From an uncultured Clostridia bacterium (GTDB lineage Bacteria > Bacillota > Clostridia > Oscillospirales > CAG-382), in NCBI GenBank assembly GCA_947305675.1, contig CAMZED010000055.1, positions 1 through 9,317 of the forward strand: DNA of 9,317 bases, given 5' to 3'. Positions 1 through 6,852 of this stretch are shown in pieces. Every line of letters begins with the position of its first letter. Position 1 is the first letter of the stretch. The position numbers and the translations under genes are program-made. The notes under the pieces are model-generated. The model saw only the letters and a list, made by a program, of their open reading frames with translations. It ran no database searches and was not told the DNA's origin.

Positions 1-716
1 TCCCTGACAGATATACAACTTTCAGCTTCCACCGCGCAGGGCTTTCGATGCTCGAGAATTCGTTCGTTATCGGTCTTGCCGCAACGATCATCGCTTATCT
101 TCTTGGCTTGCCTTTGGGAATACTTATGGCTCGCCGGAAGGATAAACTTGCCGATAAATTGGGCAACCTGTACATCATCTTCATTATGGCGGTACCGAGC
201 CTGGCTTACATATTCATGTTCGCCGCAATCGGCACAAGGCTTTTCAACCTGCCGTATAAGTTCGCGTCCGCCGAGGTTCCGATACTTGCGTATATTCTTC
301 CGACGATCTCGCTGGCGCTGCCTTCGATCGGCAATCTTATGAAGTGGATGCGCCGTTATATGATCGACCAGATGAATTCCGATTACGTCAAGTTTGCACG
401 CGCCGAGGGCTTGAGCGAACGCGAGATATACAATGTTCACATCTCGCGCAATGCCTTGATCTATATAGTACACGGTATCCCCGGAAGCATTCTCGGGTGC
501 CTTACCGGCGCGATCATTACCGAACGTGTCTACGCGGTTCCCGGCGTCGGCAACCTGCTTACGATAGCCATCAACCAGCACGACAACGGCATAATCATCG
601 CCTGCACCGTGTTCTATACTTTCCTCAGCATAGTTTCGATCATACTCGGCGACCTGTTGCTGGCTAAATACGATCCTCGTATTTCACTTTCGAGCAGTAA
701 GGGAGGCGGAAGATAA
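1..716 (+). CDS. oppB: Oligopeptide ABC transporter permease OppB/AmiC-like, 5'-truncated by the window
   Basis: Inner-membrane permease subunit of a peptide importer, paired with OppC. The reading frame is open from base 3, and the 15 codons before the Met at 48 already read as permease sequence. That Met is therefore internal and the true start lies upstream of the window. The visible 237 residues contain several membrane helices (the first starts around FVIGLAATIIAYLLG), the cytoplasmic EAA loop that docks on the ATPases (DYVKFARAEGLSEREIYN), the family block ITERVYAVPGVGNLL, and the usual C-terminal YDPRIS. The stop is one base before the oppC ATG, so the two are surely co-transcribed. 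Family members run from about 300 residues (OppB) to about 500 (AmiC), so a sizeable N-terminal part is missing. The transported peptide class cannot be read from sequence. Confidence 0.95.
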   Translation, partial: PDRYTTFSFHRAGLSMLENSFVIGLAATIIAYLLGLPLGILMARRKDKLADKLGNLYIIFIMAVPSLAYIFMFAAIGTRLFNLPYKFASAEVPILAYILPTISLALPSIGNLMKWMRRYMIDQMNSDYVKFARAEGLSEREIYNVHISRNALIYIVHGIPGSILGCLTGAIITERVYAVPGVGNLLTIAINQHDNGIIIACTVFYTFLSIVSIILGDLLLAKYDPRISLSSSKGGGR

Positions 717-717
717 A

Positions 718-1695
718 ATGTTGAATTACGAACAGTTAAAAGACAAAAACAAGGATGAACTATTCTATTTTGTCGGCAATGATATTGAATCTTCCGAAAA
801 AATAGTCGCTCCCCGTTATTCCTATTGGAAGAGCGTTTTCCGTGTGTTCTTCCGCAAAAAGATCAACATATTCCTGTTGGTTGCTTTCGCAGCGATCCTG
901 CTTATCGCGTTCATAATGCCTAACTTCTGGATATATGAACCGAACGAACAGATCCGCGCGGGCGATATATCCTCGTTCAACCTCAGCCCTTCCGAAGCGA
1001 TCGAACACTTCGGCGGGTTCTCGCTCAAATGGGCGCTCGGTACCGGCTCGCTCGGTAACTCGATCCTTTACGGCGTTGTCGCCGGTTCGCAGACCTCGCT
1101 CTCGATCGCGATCATCTGCGCCGCGATCAATATGACTATCGGTATCGTACTCGGCGCCGTTTGGGGCTATTCCAAAAAATTCGACGCGTTTATGCTTGTT
1201 ATTTACAACATAGTTGCAAACGTGCCGTACATCCTGCTTATTTCGGTACTTGTTTACGTTGTCGGCGCCGGCTACTGGAGCTTTATATTCGCTCTTACAA
1301 TAACCGGCTGGCTCGGAATAGCGTATTTCTTCCGCACCCAGGTAATGGTTATCCGCGACAGGGAATATTCGATGGCTTCACGCTGCCTCGGCACTCCCAT
1401 CCGCCGTATCATAACCAAAAACATCCTTCCGTTCCTTACTTCGGTAATCGTCACACTGCTTGCGACCGAACTGCCGTCCTATATCTCGATGGAAGTGTTC
1501 CTGTCGTATATCGGCATCGGTCTCAGCGCGGAAGTTCCTTCGCTCGGCAGAATGATCTCCGACGCGCAAACGGCGTTCCTTACCTTCCCGTGGTCGTTCT
1601 GGTCGCCGGTCGCTGTCGCTTCGGCTATCACGATCATTCTCTACGTGCTCGGTCAGAATCTTGCCGACGCGTCCGACCCGAGAACACATATGTGA
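718..1695 (+). CDS. oppC: Oligopeptide ABC transporter permease OppC/AmiD-like
   Basis: Second membrane subunit of the peptide importer, 325 aa. The start is supported by GGGAGG at 701-706, 11 bases upstream. A cytoplasmic N-terminus of about 50 residues precedes the first helix (about 51-68). The remaining helices lie between about 118 and 312. The EAA coupling loop is at residues 216-240 (REYSMASRCLGTPIRR and onward), followed by a PSLGRMISDA block (274-283) and the C-terminal NLADASDPRTHM, which resembles AmiD. The block after the first periplasmic loop, usually GTDxxGRD, reads GTGSLGNS here (108-115), so the conserved acidic residue is gone. Streptococcal-type members also vary at this site, so I do not infer loss of function. 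The gene lies between oppB and oppD in one operon. Confidence 0.95.
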   Translation: MLNYEQLKDKNKDELFYFVGNDIESSEKIVAPRYSYWKSVFRVFFRKKINIFLLVAFAAILLIAFIMPNFWIYEPNEQIRAGDISSFNLSPSEAIEHFGGFSLKWALGTGSLGNSILYGVVAGSQTSLSIAIICAAINMTIGIVLGAVWGYSKKFDAFMLVIYNIVANVPYILLISVLVYVVGAGYWSFIFALTITGWLGIAYFFRTQVMVIRDREYSMASRCLGTPIRRIITKNILPFLTSVIVTLLATELPSYISMEVFLSYIGIGLSAEVPSLGRMISDAQTAFLTFPWSFWSPVAVASAITIILYVLGQNLADASDPRTHM

Positions 1696-1707
1696 TGAGG
1701 TGATATT

Positions 1708-3495
1708 ATGTCAGAAGAAAAGAAAGTTATCCTCTCACTCAGGAACGTGGTGGTAAAATTCAACGTTCGCGGCAGGATCCTCACCGCGATCCGCAACGTC
1801 GACCTCGATATATTCGAAAACGAATCGCTTGCAATAGTCGGCGAATCGGGATCGGGCAAATCGGTGCTTACCAAGACGTTTGCCGGTATGCTTGAATCGA
1901 ACGGCTTCATCCCGGAAGGCAGTATTATCTTTAACGACGACGAGCTTTCCGCTACTGACGTTAAACTCACCGCGAGAAACAGAAAAACAATCAATTACGT
2001 CATAAAAAAACTCAACTCCAATTCCGTCCTCGAGCGCGGCGCCGCCGAATACCGCGAGATGGTCGGTTTGATGAACGAGATCAAGTATTCAAAGAGCCTC
2101 ACTCTTGAAAAAGAAGCCGAGTTCGAAGCGCGCATAAAAGAGAAAAACGACGATATCATCGATAAGACGAATTATATCTGGACTCTTGACAAGCGTACCG
2201 ACGCGGAAGCTTTCGCCGCCGCCAACGCCGAGATCAAATCCTTGACCGCCGAGAAAAACGCGATTATCGCCGAGCGCGAAGCTCTTAAAAATCAAAACAG
2301 AGCCTCTTTTACAGGCAGCGAAAAAGAAAGATCTCTTAACGAAAGGATCTCCGAGCTGAACAAAAAGCGCTCGGAAAAGATCGGCAAACCCGAAAAAGCC
2401 GAAAATCCTTTCGGCTTGAGCGACGAGATAATTGAGCGCAACAAGCTTATCGCCTACGAAGTCCTGCTTTCGATCGGCAGATATCCTTTCCGTAAACAGG
2501 TAATATTCCTTAACAAGTTGATGAAAGCGTTCAAACTTGCAATGCGTATCGGTGAAGATCTCAACGATCCCGCCGTTCGCAACAAGATATTTGACGTCGT
2601 CGCGTTCCGCGTCGAGTTCAGATCGTTCGACGAACAAGCGCAGGTGATTCACGGTTACGCAATTATCGACTGCGCCAAGATCAAATTCACCAACGACTGG
2701 CAGCAGATCCGCGGACGCAGGATCGCAACCGTTTTCCAGGACCCCATGACTTCGCTGAACCCGGTCATCACTATCGGCAAACAGATCATGACGGTTATTT
2801 TAAAACACCAGAAATGTTCCGCCGCCGAAGCAAAACAGAGAACGATCGATATAATGTCCAAAGTCGGTATTCCCGACCCGGAAAAGCGTTTCGACGATTA
2901 TCCCTTTGAATATTCCGGCGGTATGCGCCAGCGTATTGTTATTGCGATCGCGCTTTCCTGCCAGCCCAAGATCCTTATCTGCGACGAGCCCACCACAGCG
3001 CTTGATGTTACGATCCAGGCACAGATCATCCGCCTGATCAAAGATCTGCAAAAAGAACTCGGGTTCACCACCGTTTATATCACCCACGACCTCGGCGTCG
3101 TCGCAAACGTCGCGGAGCGCGTCGCAGTGCTCTACGGCGGTCAGATCGTCGAGTTAGGCACGGTAGAGGATATCTTCTACGATCCCAAACATCCTTATAC
3201 CTGGGCGCTGCTTTCCTCGCTCCCTCAGTTGAGCGAAAAAGGTACCGACCTGTTCAGCATCCCCGGCACGCCGCCCTCGCTTTATAATAAGATCGTAGGC
3301 GACGCGTTTGCGCCGCGCAGTCAATACGCAATGGCGATCGACCTTGTCGAGGAACCTCCGATGTTCAAAGTCAGTGATACGCACTATGCAAAGACTTGGC
3401 TGCTCGATCCCCGCGCTCCCAAGACCGAAGCACCCGAAAACATCCGCGATCTTCACAATAAGATCAGCAAGACTTACGTCGATTTTGACGTGTAA
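1708..3495 (+). CDS. oppD: Oligopeptide ABC transporter ATPase OppD/AmiE-like with a large internal insertion
   Basis: One of two cytoplasmic ATPases that power the OppBC channel. The start ATG follows GAGGTGA at 1697-1703. All catalytic motifs are present: Walker A GESGSGKS (45-52), Q-loop Gln344 in TVFQDPMTSLNP, signature SGGMRQR (403-409), Walker B ILICDEP (422-428) with the D-loop ALD after it, and the switch His460 in YITHD. The C-terminal peptide-transporter domain (HPYTWALLSSLPQL, IPGTPPSLY, AKTWLLDPRAP) resembles AmiE. The three Cys that many OppD proteins carry there are replaced by Asp532, Ser538 and Asp545, as I recall for AmiE. At 595 aa the protein is far longer than the usual 330-360. 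The excess is residues about 82-325, between the strand after Walker A and the Q-loop; it is rich in Glu/Lys/Arg with coiled-coil-like stretches around 104-230. Base and codon style inside the insert match the flanks. Confidence 0.95.
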   Translation: MSEEKKVILSLRNVVVKFNVRGRILTAIRNVDLDIFENESLAIVGESGSGKSVLTKTFAGMLESNGFIPEGSIIFNDDELSATDVKLTARNRKTINYVIKKLNSNSVLERGAAEYREMVGLMNEIKYSKSLTLEKEAEFEARIKEKNDDIIDKTNYIWTLDKRTDAEAFAAANAEIKSLTAEKNAIIAEREALKNQNRASFTGSEKERSLNERISELNKKRSEKIGKPEKAENPFGLSDEIIERNKLIAYEVLLSIGRYPFRKQVIFLNKLMKAFKLAMRIGEDLNDPAVRNKIFDVVAFRVEFRSFDEQAQVIHGYAIIDCAKIKFTNDWQQIRGRRIATVFQDPMTSLNPVITIGKQIMTVILKHQKCSAAEAKQRTIDIMSKVGIPDPEKRFDDYPFEYSGGMRQRIVIAIALSCQPKILICDEPTTALDVTIQAQIIRLIKDLQKELGFTTVYITHDLGVVANVAERVAVLYGGQIVELGTVEDIFYDPKHPYTWALLSSLPQLSEKGTDLFSIPGTPPSLYNKIVGDAFAPRSQYAMAIDLVEEPPMFKVSDTHYAKTWLLDPRAPKTEAPENIRDLHNKISKTYVDFDV

Positions 3496-3505
3496 GGAGG
3501 CAACA

Positions 3506-4498
3506 ATGGCTGAAAACGAAATCAAAAAATCAGAAAACGCCGAATCTGTTGCCGAAAAACAGGACAAAAAGGTTTTGCTGTCGATAAAAAATCTCGACGT
3601 TGTATTCGGCAGGGGAAAGAAAGCGTTCAAAGCCGTCGATAACGTAAGTTTCGACATATACAAAGGCGAAACTCTTTCGCTGGTCGGCGAATCGGGCTCC
3701 GGAAAGACGACTATCGGCAGGGCGATCGTAAGGATCAATCCATGCTCCGCGGGCGAGATCTGGTATGACGGTAAGAAGATATCCGGCAAGCTTTCCCGCA
3801 AGCGCGACAGAGAAGTTATCCGCAAGATCCAAATGATATTCCAGGACCCGGCTGCTTCGCTTAACGAACGCGCCACCATCGAATATATCATTTCGGAAGG
3901 TCTTTACAACTTCCACCTTTATAAAGACGACAAAGACCGTATCGCCAAAGTCGAAAAGATCACCCGCGACGTCGGTCTCCTTCCCGAACACCTCACAAGA
4001 TATCCGCACGAGTTTTCGGGCGGGCAGCGTCAGCGCGTCGGTCTCGCAAGGTCTATCGTTATGGAACCCGAGTTCGTCGTTGCCGACGAACCCATCTCGG
4101 CGCTCGACGTTTCCATACGCGCACAGGTGCTCAATCTGCTTAAGAAGTTCCAGGTGGAACGCGGTCTGACTTATCTCTTTATTGCTCACGACCTTTCTAT
4201 CGTCCGCTTTATAAGCGACAGGATCGTAGTTATCTACAAGGGCAGGATAATGGAGATAGCCGAGACCGAAGAACTTTTCGAATATCCTCTGCATCCCTAC
4301 ACCAAATCGCTCATCTCCGCGATCCCGGTGCCGGATCCGATAATCGAAAAGAAAAAGAAACTGTTCGTATATGATACTTCGCTGCACGACTACTCGGTCG
4401 ACAAGCCCGAACTTGTCGATATCGGTAACGGGCATATGGTCTTCGGCAACAAGCAGGAGATCGAAAAGTATAAAGAAATACGTTTTGCAGGCAAATAA
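3506..4498 (+). CDS. oppF: Oligopeptide ABC transporter ATPase OppF/AmiF-like
   Basis: Second ATPase of the importer, expected to dimerise with OppD. I place the start at 3506, although the frame stays open upstream to 3308. The oppD stop (3493-3495) is directly followed by GGAGG (3496-3500), five bases before this ATG, and the upstream extension would overlap oppD and has no family similarity. The 330-aa protein has a charged N-terminal tail (1-22), then Walker A GESGSGKT (61-68), Q-loop Gln113 (IFQDPAASLN), signature SGGQRQR (171-177), Walker B VVADEP (191-196) and switch His228. Its length is normal, in contrast to OppD. The C-terminus (HPYTKSLISAIPVPDP, then HDYSVDKPEL and GHMVFGN) matches the Ami-type tail rather than the Cys-containing tail of enteric OppF. 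It is the last gene of the transporter operon; a hairpin terminator follows eight bases after the stop. Confidence 0.95.
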   Translation: MAENEIKKSENAESVAEKQDKKVLLSIKNLDVVFGRGKKAFKAVDNVSFDIYKGETLSLVGESGSGKTTIGRAIVRINPCSAGEIWYDGKKISGKLSRKRDREVIRKIQMIFQDPAASLNERATIEYIISEGLYNFHLYKDDKDRIAKVEKITRDVGLLPEHLTRYPHEFSGGQRQRVGLARSIVMEPEFVVADEPISALDVSIRAQVLNLLKKFQVERGLTYLFIAHDLSIVRFISDRIVVIYKGRIMEIAETEELFEYPLHPYTKSLISAIPVPDPIIEKKKKLFVYDTSLHDYSVDKPELVDIGNGHMVFGNKQEIEKYKEIRFAGK

Positions 4499-4505
4499 AA
4501 GGAGC

Positions 4506-4539
4506 AGCGACGGGCCGCATTGCGACTCGTCGCTTTTTT
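4506..4539 (+). terminator. Intrinsic terminator after oppF
   Basis: AGCGACG (4506-4512) pairs perfectly with CGTCGCT (4528-4534) around a 15-base loop, followed by a run of six T (4534-4539). It would end the opp operon. It sits immediately before the next gene's start at 4547, so that gene depends on read-through or on a promoter I could not identify. The T run plus the following A run (4540-4545) is itself self-complementary. Confidence 0.7.
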
Positions 4540-4546
4540 AAAAAAG

Positions 4547-5929
4547 ATGGAAGAACTTAACAACAGCACGGCTCCCTCCGCGCCGGAAGCGGACGGCGTC
4601 CCGGCGGAGCCGGACGTTTTGCAGCCGGGCGGGGGAGATACAAAAAAAAGCGATATCCCCGAAAAAGTGCCGAAATCAGTTAAAAAAAAGTCCGGCAAGC
4701 CCGAAAAACAAAAAAAAGAACCGTTTTTAAAAGATCGGAAGACCAAGATCCGGTTCGTCCTTTTTATCATTGCGGTCATTGTAGCCGTAACTTCGATCAC
4801 CTATGGCGTTGTGCAGATCGGTCATAAAGACCCGGGATACCATACCATCGAACTGGAACTCGACGACAGTGTTCCCTATTATTCGAACGGAGTCACGTTC
4901 AGCCACTATTTCGACGGATCCAGCGATGAGATAAAGGCGGCGCTTAAATACGCGACCGGCGAATATACTTTTGCAATGAAAGAAAGTTTCCGCCTGCTTG
5001 ACGGCGTCAACACTTATGACGTTACTCCGGGCAACATAGCCGCTTTGAACAAAAGCGGCGGAGAAAAGATAAAAGTCGGTTCCGCGCTTTATTCGGTCCT
5101 TAAAGACGCTTATTCCAAAACGCTTGAACAAAAAGGGTTCAATATGTTTGCCGGACCTTATTACGCTTTGTGGCAGGAACTGCTTTACAATTTCGACGGG
5201 GCGGGGTTCGATCCGCTTGTCAACAGCGACGAATTTGAGTTGATCGAAAAGTTTTCGAAGCTCGTGAACGATATCGGCAGTTTTGAACTGACTTTTGACG
5301 ATACCGCGCAAACCGTTTCTTTTAAAGCCCCGGCCGAACTTAAGGCGTTGCTTGAGGATTACGGGATGAATTACCCTATAATCGATCTTAACGTTATGTA
5401 TGACGCTTACCGGCTTGAAATGGTCGCGGATATGTTGGAAACCGCCGGACTTGATGCCGGATATCTTGCCGACGAAAGCGGCGTGACCGTCGCTTTATCA
5501 AAGAACCTTGGCATAAAGTATATCTATTACACACTTGTCGACGACGTTCCGCGGCTTACCGCCGTCCAGGATGGCGGTCCGGGCTCGGCTGCAAGCTATT
5601 TCCGCGCCCGCCCGTTAAGCGATGACGAAGTCGGCTTCTATACCGTGCAAGGGGTCTACAGGCATCCTTATCTTACCGCTTACGGCCATTCGCCGCTTAT
5701 TGCAAGCTCGCTTGTCGAATCTGATAATGCCTCCGTCGTCGATGTATGTTACCTTAACGTCTGCCTTAACGCCTGCAAGGACGAATCCGCCGCCGCGGCG
5801 CTCGTAAGGTCAAACCCGGGATTCGGGTTTTACGCGACGTTTCTTTCCGACGACAAAACGCTTTATTACGGCAATACCGAAAACGTCAATTACGATTATA
5901 CCATCGGCGTAAGCATTAAAAAATTCTGA
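4547..5929 (+). CDS. Membrane-anchored extracytoplasmic protein, degenerate ApbE-like (probable pseudoenzyme)
   Basis: 460 aa from the ATG at 4547. A TTG at 4520 in the same frame lies inside the terminator hairpin and is less likely. Neither start has a normally spaced SD. Residues 1-67 are hydrophilic and Pro/Lys-rich; 68-92 form one membrane helix preceded by basic residues, so the rest should face outward. The exported part follows the order of ApbE, which attaches FMN to Thr of target proteins. GNIAALNKSGG (162-172) matches the SxIxxLN block. GFNMFAGPYYALW (197-209) matches the GAFDPTVGPLVNLW block. DLNVMYDAYRLEMVADMLETAG (begins at 280) matches DLGGIAKGY plus helix. VYRHPYLTAYGHSP (370-383) matches HHIIDPKTGYP. 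VVDVCYLNVCL (397-407) matches ADALSTALFVL. Key residues are lost: GGIAKGY reads NVMYDAY, the Asp after the conserved His is absent, and the Thr of the last block is Leu403. I therefore infer an ApbE-fold protein without transferase activity; a remote-homology search is needed to confirm the fold. No lipobox is seen. Confidence 0.6.
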   Translation: MEELNNSTAPSAPEADGVPAEPDVLQPGGGDTKKSDIPEKVPKSVKKKSGKPEKQKKEPFLKDRKTKIRFVLFIIAVIVAVTSITYGVVQIGHKDPGYHTIELELDDSVPYYSNGVTFSHYFDGSSDEIKAALKYATGEYTFAMKESFRLLDGVNTYDVTPGNIAALNKSGGEKIKVGSALYSVLKDAYSKTLEQKGFNMFAGPYYALWQELLYNFDGAGFDPLVNSDEFELIEKFSKLVNDIGSFELTFDDTAQTVSFKAPAELKALLEDYGMNYPIIDLNVMYDAYRLEMVADMLETAGLDAGYLADESGVTVALSKNLGIKYIYYTLVDDVPRLTAVQDGGPGSAASYFRARPLSDDEVGFYTVQGVYRHPYLTAYGHSPLIASSLVESDNASVVDVCYLNVCLNACKDESAAAALVRSNPGFGFYATFLSDDKTLYYGNTENVNYDYTIGVSIKKF

Positions 5930-5934
5930 ACAAC

Positions 5935-5961
5935 AAAAAATTCCGCACAGCGGAATTTTTT
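5935..5961. terminator. Bidirectional intrinsic terminator between convergent genes
   Basis: AAAAAATTCCGC (5935-5946), a 3-base loop ACA, and GCGGAATTTTTT (5950-5961) form a perfect 12-bp stem. It carries a T run on both strands. It starts six bases after the stop of the ApbE-like gene and ends seven bases before the stop of the opposing SGNH hydrolase, so it can serve both. Confidence 0.9.
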
Positions 5962-5968
5962 GTATTTT

Positions 5969-6643
5969 TCATATCAATGCCAGGACCGATTTCTGAAGAC
6001 GTTCGGTTATTATACTGTGTCCGCCGGGGGTGGGATGTATCCCGTCGACGCAAATGTTGTTGATAAGAACGCCGGGCTTTAAAAAAGGTGTTCGCAGATC
6101 GATAATAGGGCATCCCGCCGACAAAGCGACCGATTCCGCAATGCGGCTGTAATACTCCTGCCAGCGTTCGATCGTATTGACGTCGCCGAGAAACGAAAGT
6201 ATTTTCGATTTGTCAAGACCTTCCGATACAAAATCGAAAAACCTTTGGGATTCGATAGGAACAAGATTGCAAACTGCGACCGTTGAGCCTTTGCTCCGAA
6301 TAAGATCGATCAATTTGCCTAACTTCTCCGCGAATTCCGATTCAGGTGTAAGAGGCGTGTGGAGCGCTTCCGGATCGGCAGCGACAGCGGCCCAATTGAA
6401 ATTACAATCGGTGCCGCCTAATTCAAGAAGCACAAGCGAATTCTCTCCACAGTTATCCAATGTAGCTTTTATTATGCCGTTCGCAATATTTACTGTCGCG
6501 CCCATTTTGGATTCATTTACTACGGCAATACCTTTTTTTGCAAGCAGTTCAAATTCCCGTCTGCACAGACGGTATTTTTTCAGTTGCCCGTCGTAGGTGA
6601 CTCCTTTCAGCACCGAATCGCCGTATATGATTAATTCACGCAT
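5969..6643 (-). CDS. SGNH/GDSL-family hydrolase with a substituted block III
   Basis: Predicted esterase/lipase-type hydrolase of 224 aa with no signal peptide, so probably cytoplasmic. The start is the ATG at 6643, preceded by AAGGAGGTG (6658-6650); the frame is open 29 codons further upstream but without an SD. Block I is YGDS with nucleophile Ser10. The block II Gly is in MGAT (Gly48). The Ser-His-Asp pair closes in DGIHPT (Asp200, His203). Block III, normally GGND, reads GGTDCNFNW, placing Thr78 where the oxyanion-hole Asn belongs. Other blocks (LVPIESQRFF, SFLGDVNTIERWQEYY) match a clostridial SGNH subfamily whose substrate I do not know. The gene is divergent from the XRE regulator, which may control it, and converges on the ApbE-like gene across a shared terminator. 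Confidence 0.88.
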   Translation of the reverse strand: MRELIIYGDSVLKGVTYDGQLKKYRLCRREFELLAKKGIAVVNESKMGATVNIANGIIKATLDNCGENSLVLLELGGTDCNFNWAAVAADPEALHTPLTPESEFAEKLGKLIDLIRSKGSTVAVCNLVPIESQRFFDFVSEGLDKSKILSFLGDVNTIERWQEYYSRIAESVALSAGCPIIDLRTPFLKPGVLINNICVDGIHPTPGGHSIITERLQKSVLALI

Positions 6644-6666
6644 CCGCAACACCTCCTTACGCGATA

Positions 6667-6695
6667 ATTGTAATACTTTTTCATAAAAAAGTCCA
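6667..6695 (-). promoter_or_regulatory. Candidate SigA promoter of the SGNH hydrolase
   Basis: On the - strand, TGGACT (6695-6690; 4/6 match to TTGACA) and TACAAT (6672-6667; 5/6 match to TATAAT) are separated by 17 bases. The predicted transcription start near 6660 is only two or three bases ahead of the SD at 6658-6650, giving a very short leader. Confidence 0.5.
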
Positions 6696-6749
6696 CCTAC
6701 CGCCGAAAAACCCGCTATAACGTTTTTCATAGAATCGTAGATTATTTGT

Positions 6750-6765
6750 TCTACCGGTCTACCGG
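6750..6765. repeat. Tandem TCTACCGG repeat in the divergent intergenic region, candidate operator
   Basis: TCTACCGG occurs twice in direct succession (6750-6757 and 6758-6765), followed by CAGTAG. This creates an ACCGGT palindrome at the junction and a partial inverted repeat (CTAC at 6751-6754, GTAG at 6768-6771). It lies 36 bases upstream of the -35 of the XRE gene and 54 bases upstream of the -35 of the hydrolase gene. This position suits a regulator site, but there is no direct evidence of binding. Confidence 0.4.
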
Positions 6766-6801
6766 CAGTAGAAAAGGCTTAAAATTCAGCACATTTCACT
6801 A

Positions 6802-6830
6802 TTGATTATGCCGGCGGTTTGTGATATTAT
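6802..6830 (+). promoter_or_regulatory. Extended -10 SigA promoter of the XRE regulator gene
   Basis: TTGATT (6802-6807), a 17-base spacer, and TATTAT (6825-6830) preceded by TG (6822-6823) form an extended -10 promoter. The predicted start is near 6837, inside the SD AGGAGGTGA (6835-6843), so the message would be nearly leaderless upstream of the SD. Confidence 0.65.
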
Positions 6831-6852
6831 GAACAGGAGGTGAATCAGATCT

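Noticed and set aside
3298..3345. Loss of the three-Cys motif in the OppD C-terminal domain as a sign of decay
   Set aside because: The surrounding blocks match the AmiE branch, which as I recall also lacks these Cys, so it looks like a subfamily trait.
3308..3505. In-frame upstream extension of oppF adding 66 residues
   Set aside because: It overlaps the oppD 3' end, shows no family similarity and has no SD, while the ATG at 3506 has GGAGG five bases upstream.
3530..4435. Long open frame (301 codons) on the minus strand opposite oppF
   Set aside because: No recognisable domain or SD; it mirrors a strongly conserved ATPase gene and is a by-product of its codon pattern.
4534..4545. TTTTTTAAAAAA palindrome as a protein-binding site
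   Set aside because: It is explained by the terminator T run followed by an A-rich stretch before the ATG; nothing else supports a site.
6644..6730. Upstream in-frame extension of the SGNH hydrolase (29 extra codons)
   Set aside because: There is no SD, and the segment covers the predicted promoter. The start at 6643 has a perfect AAGGAGGTG and gives the normal GDS-proximal N-terminus.
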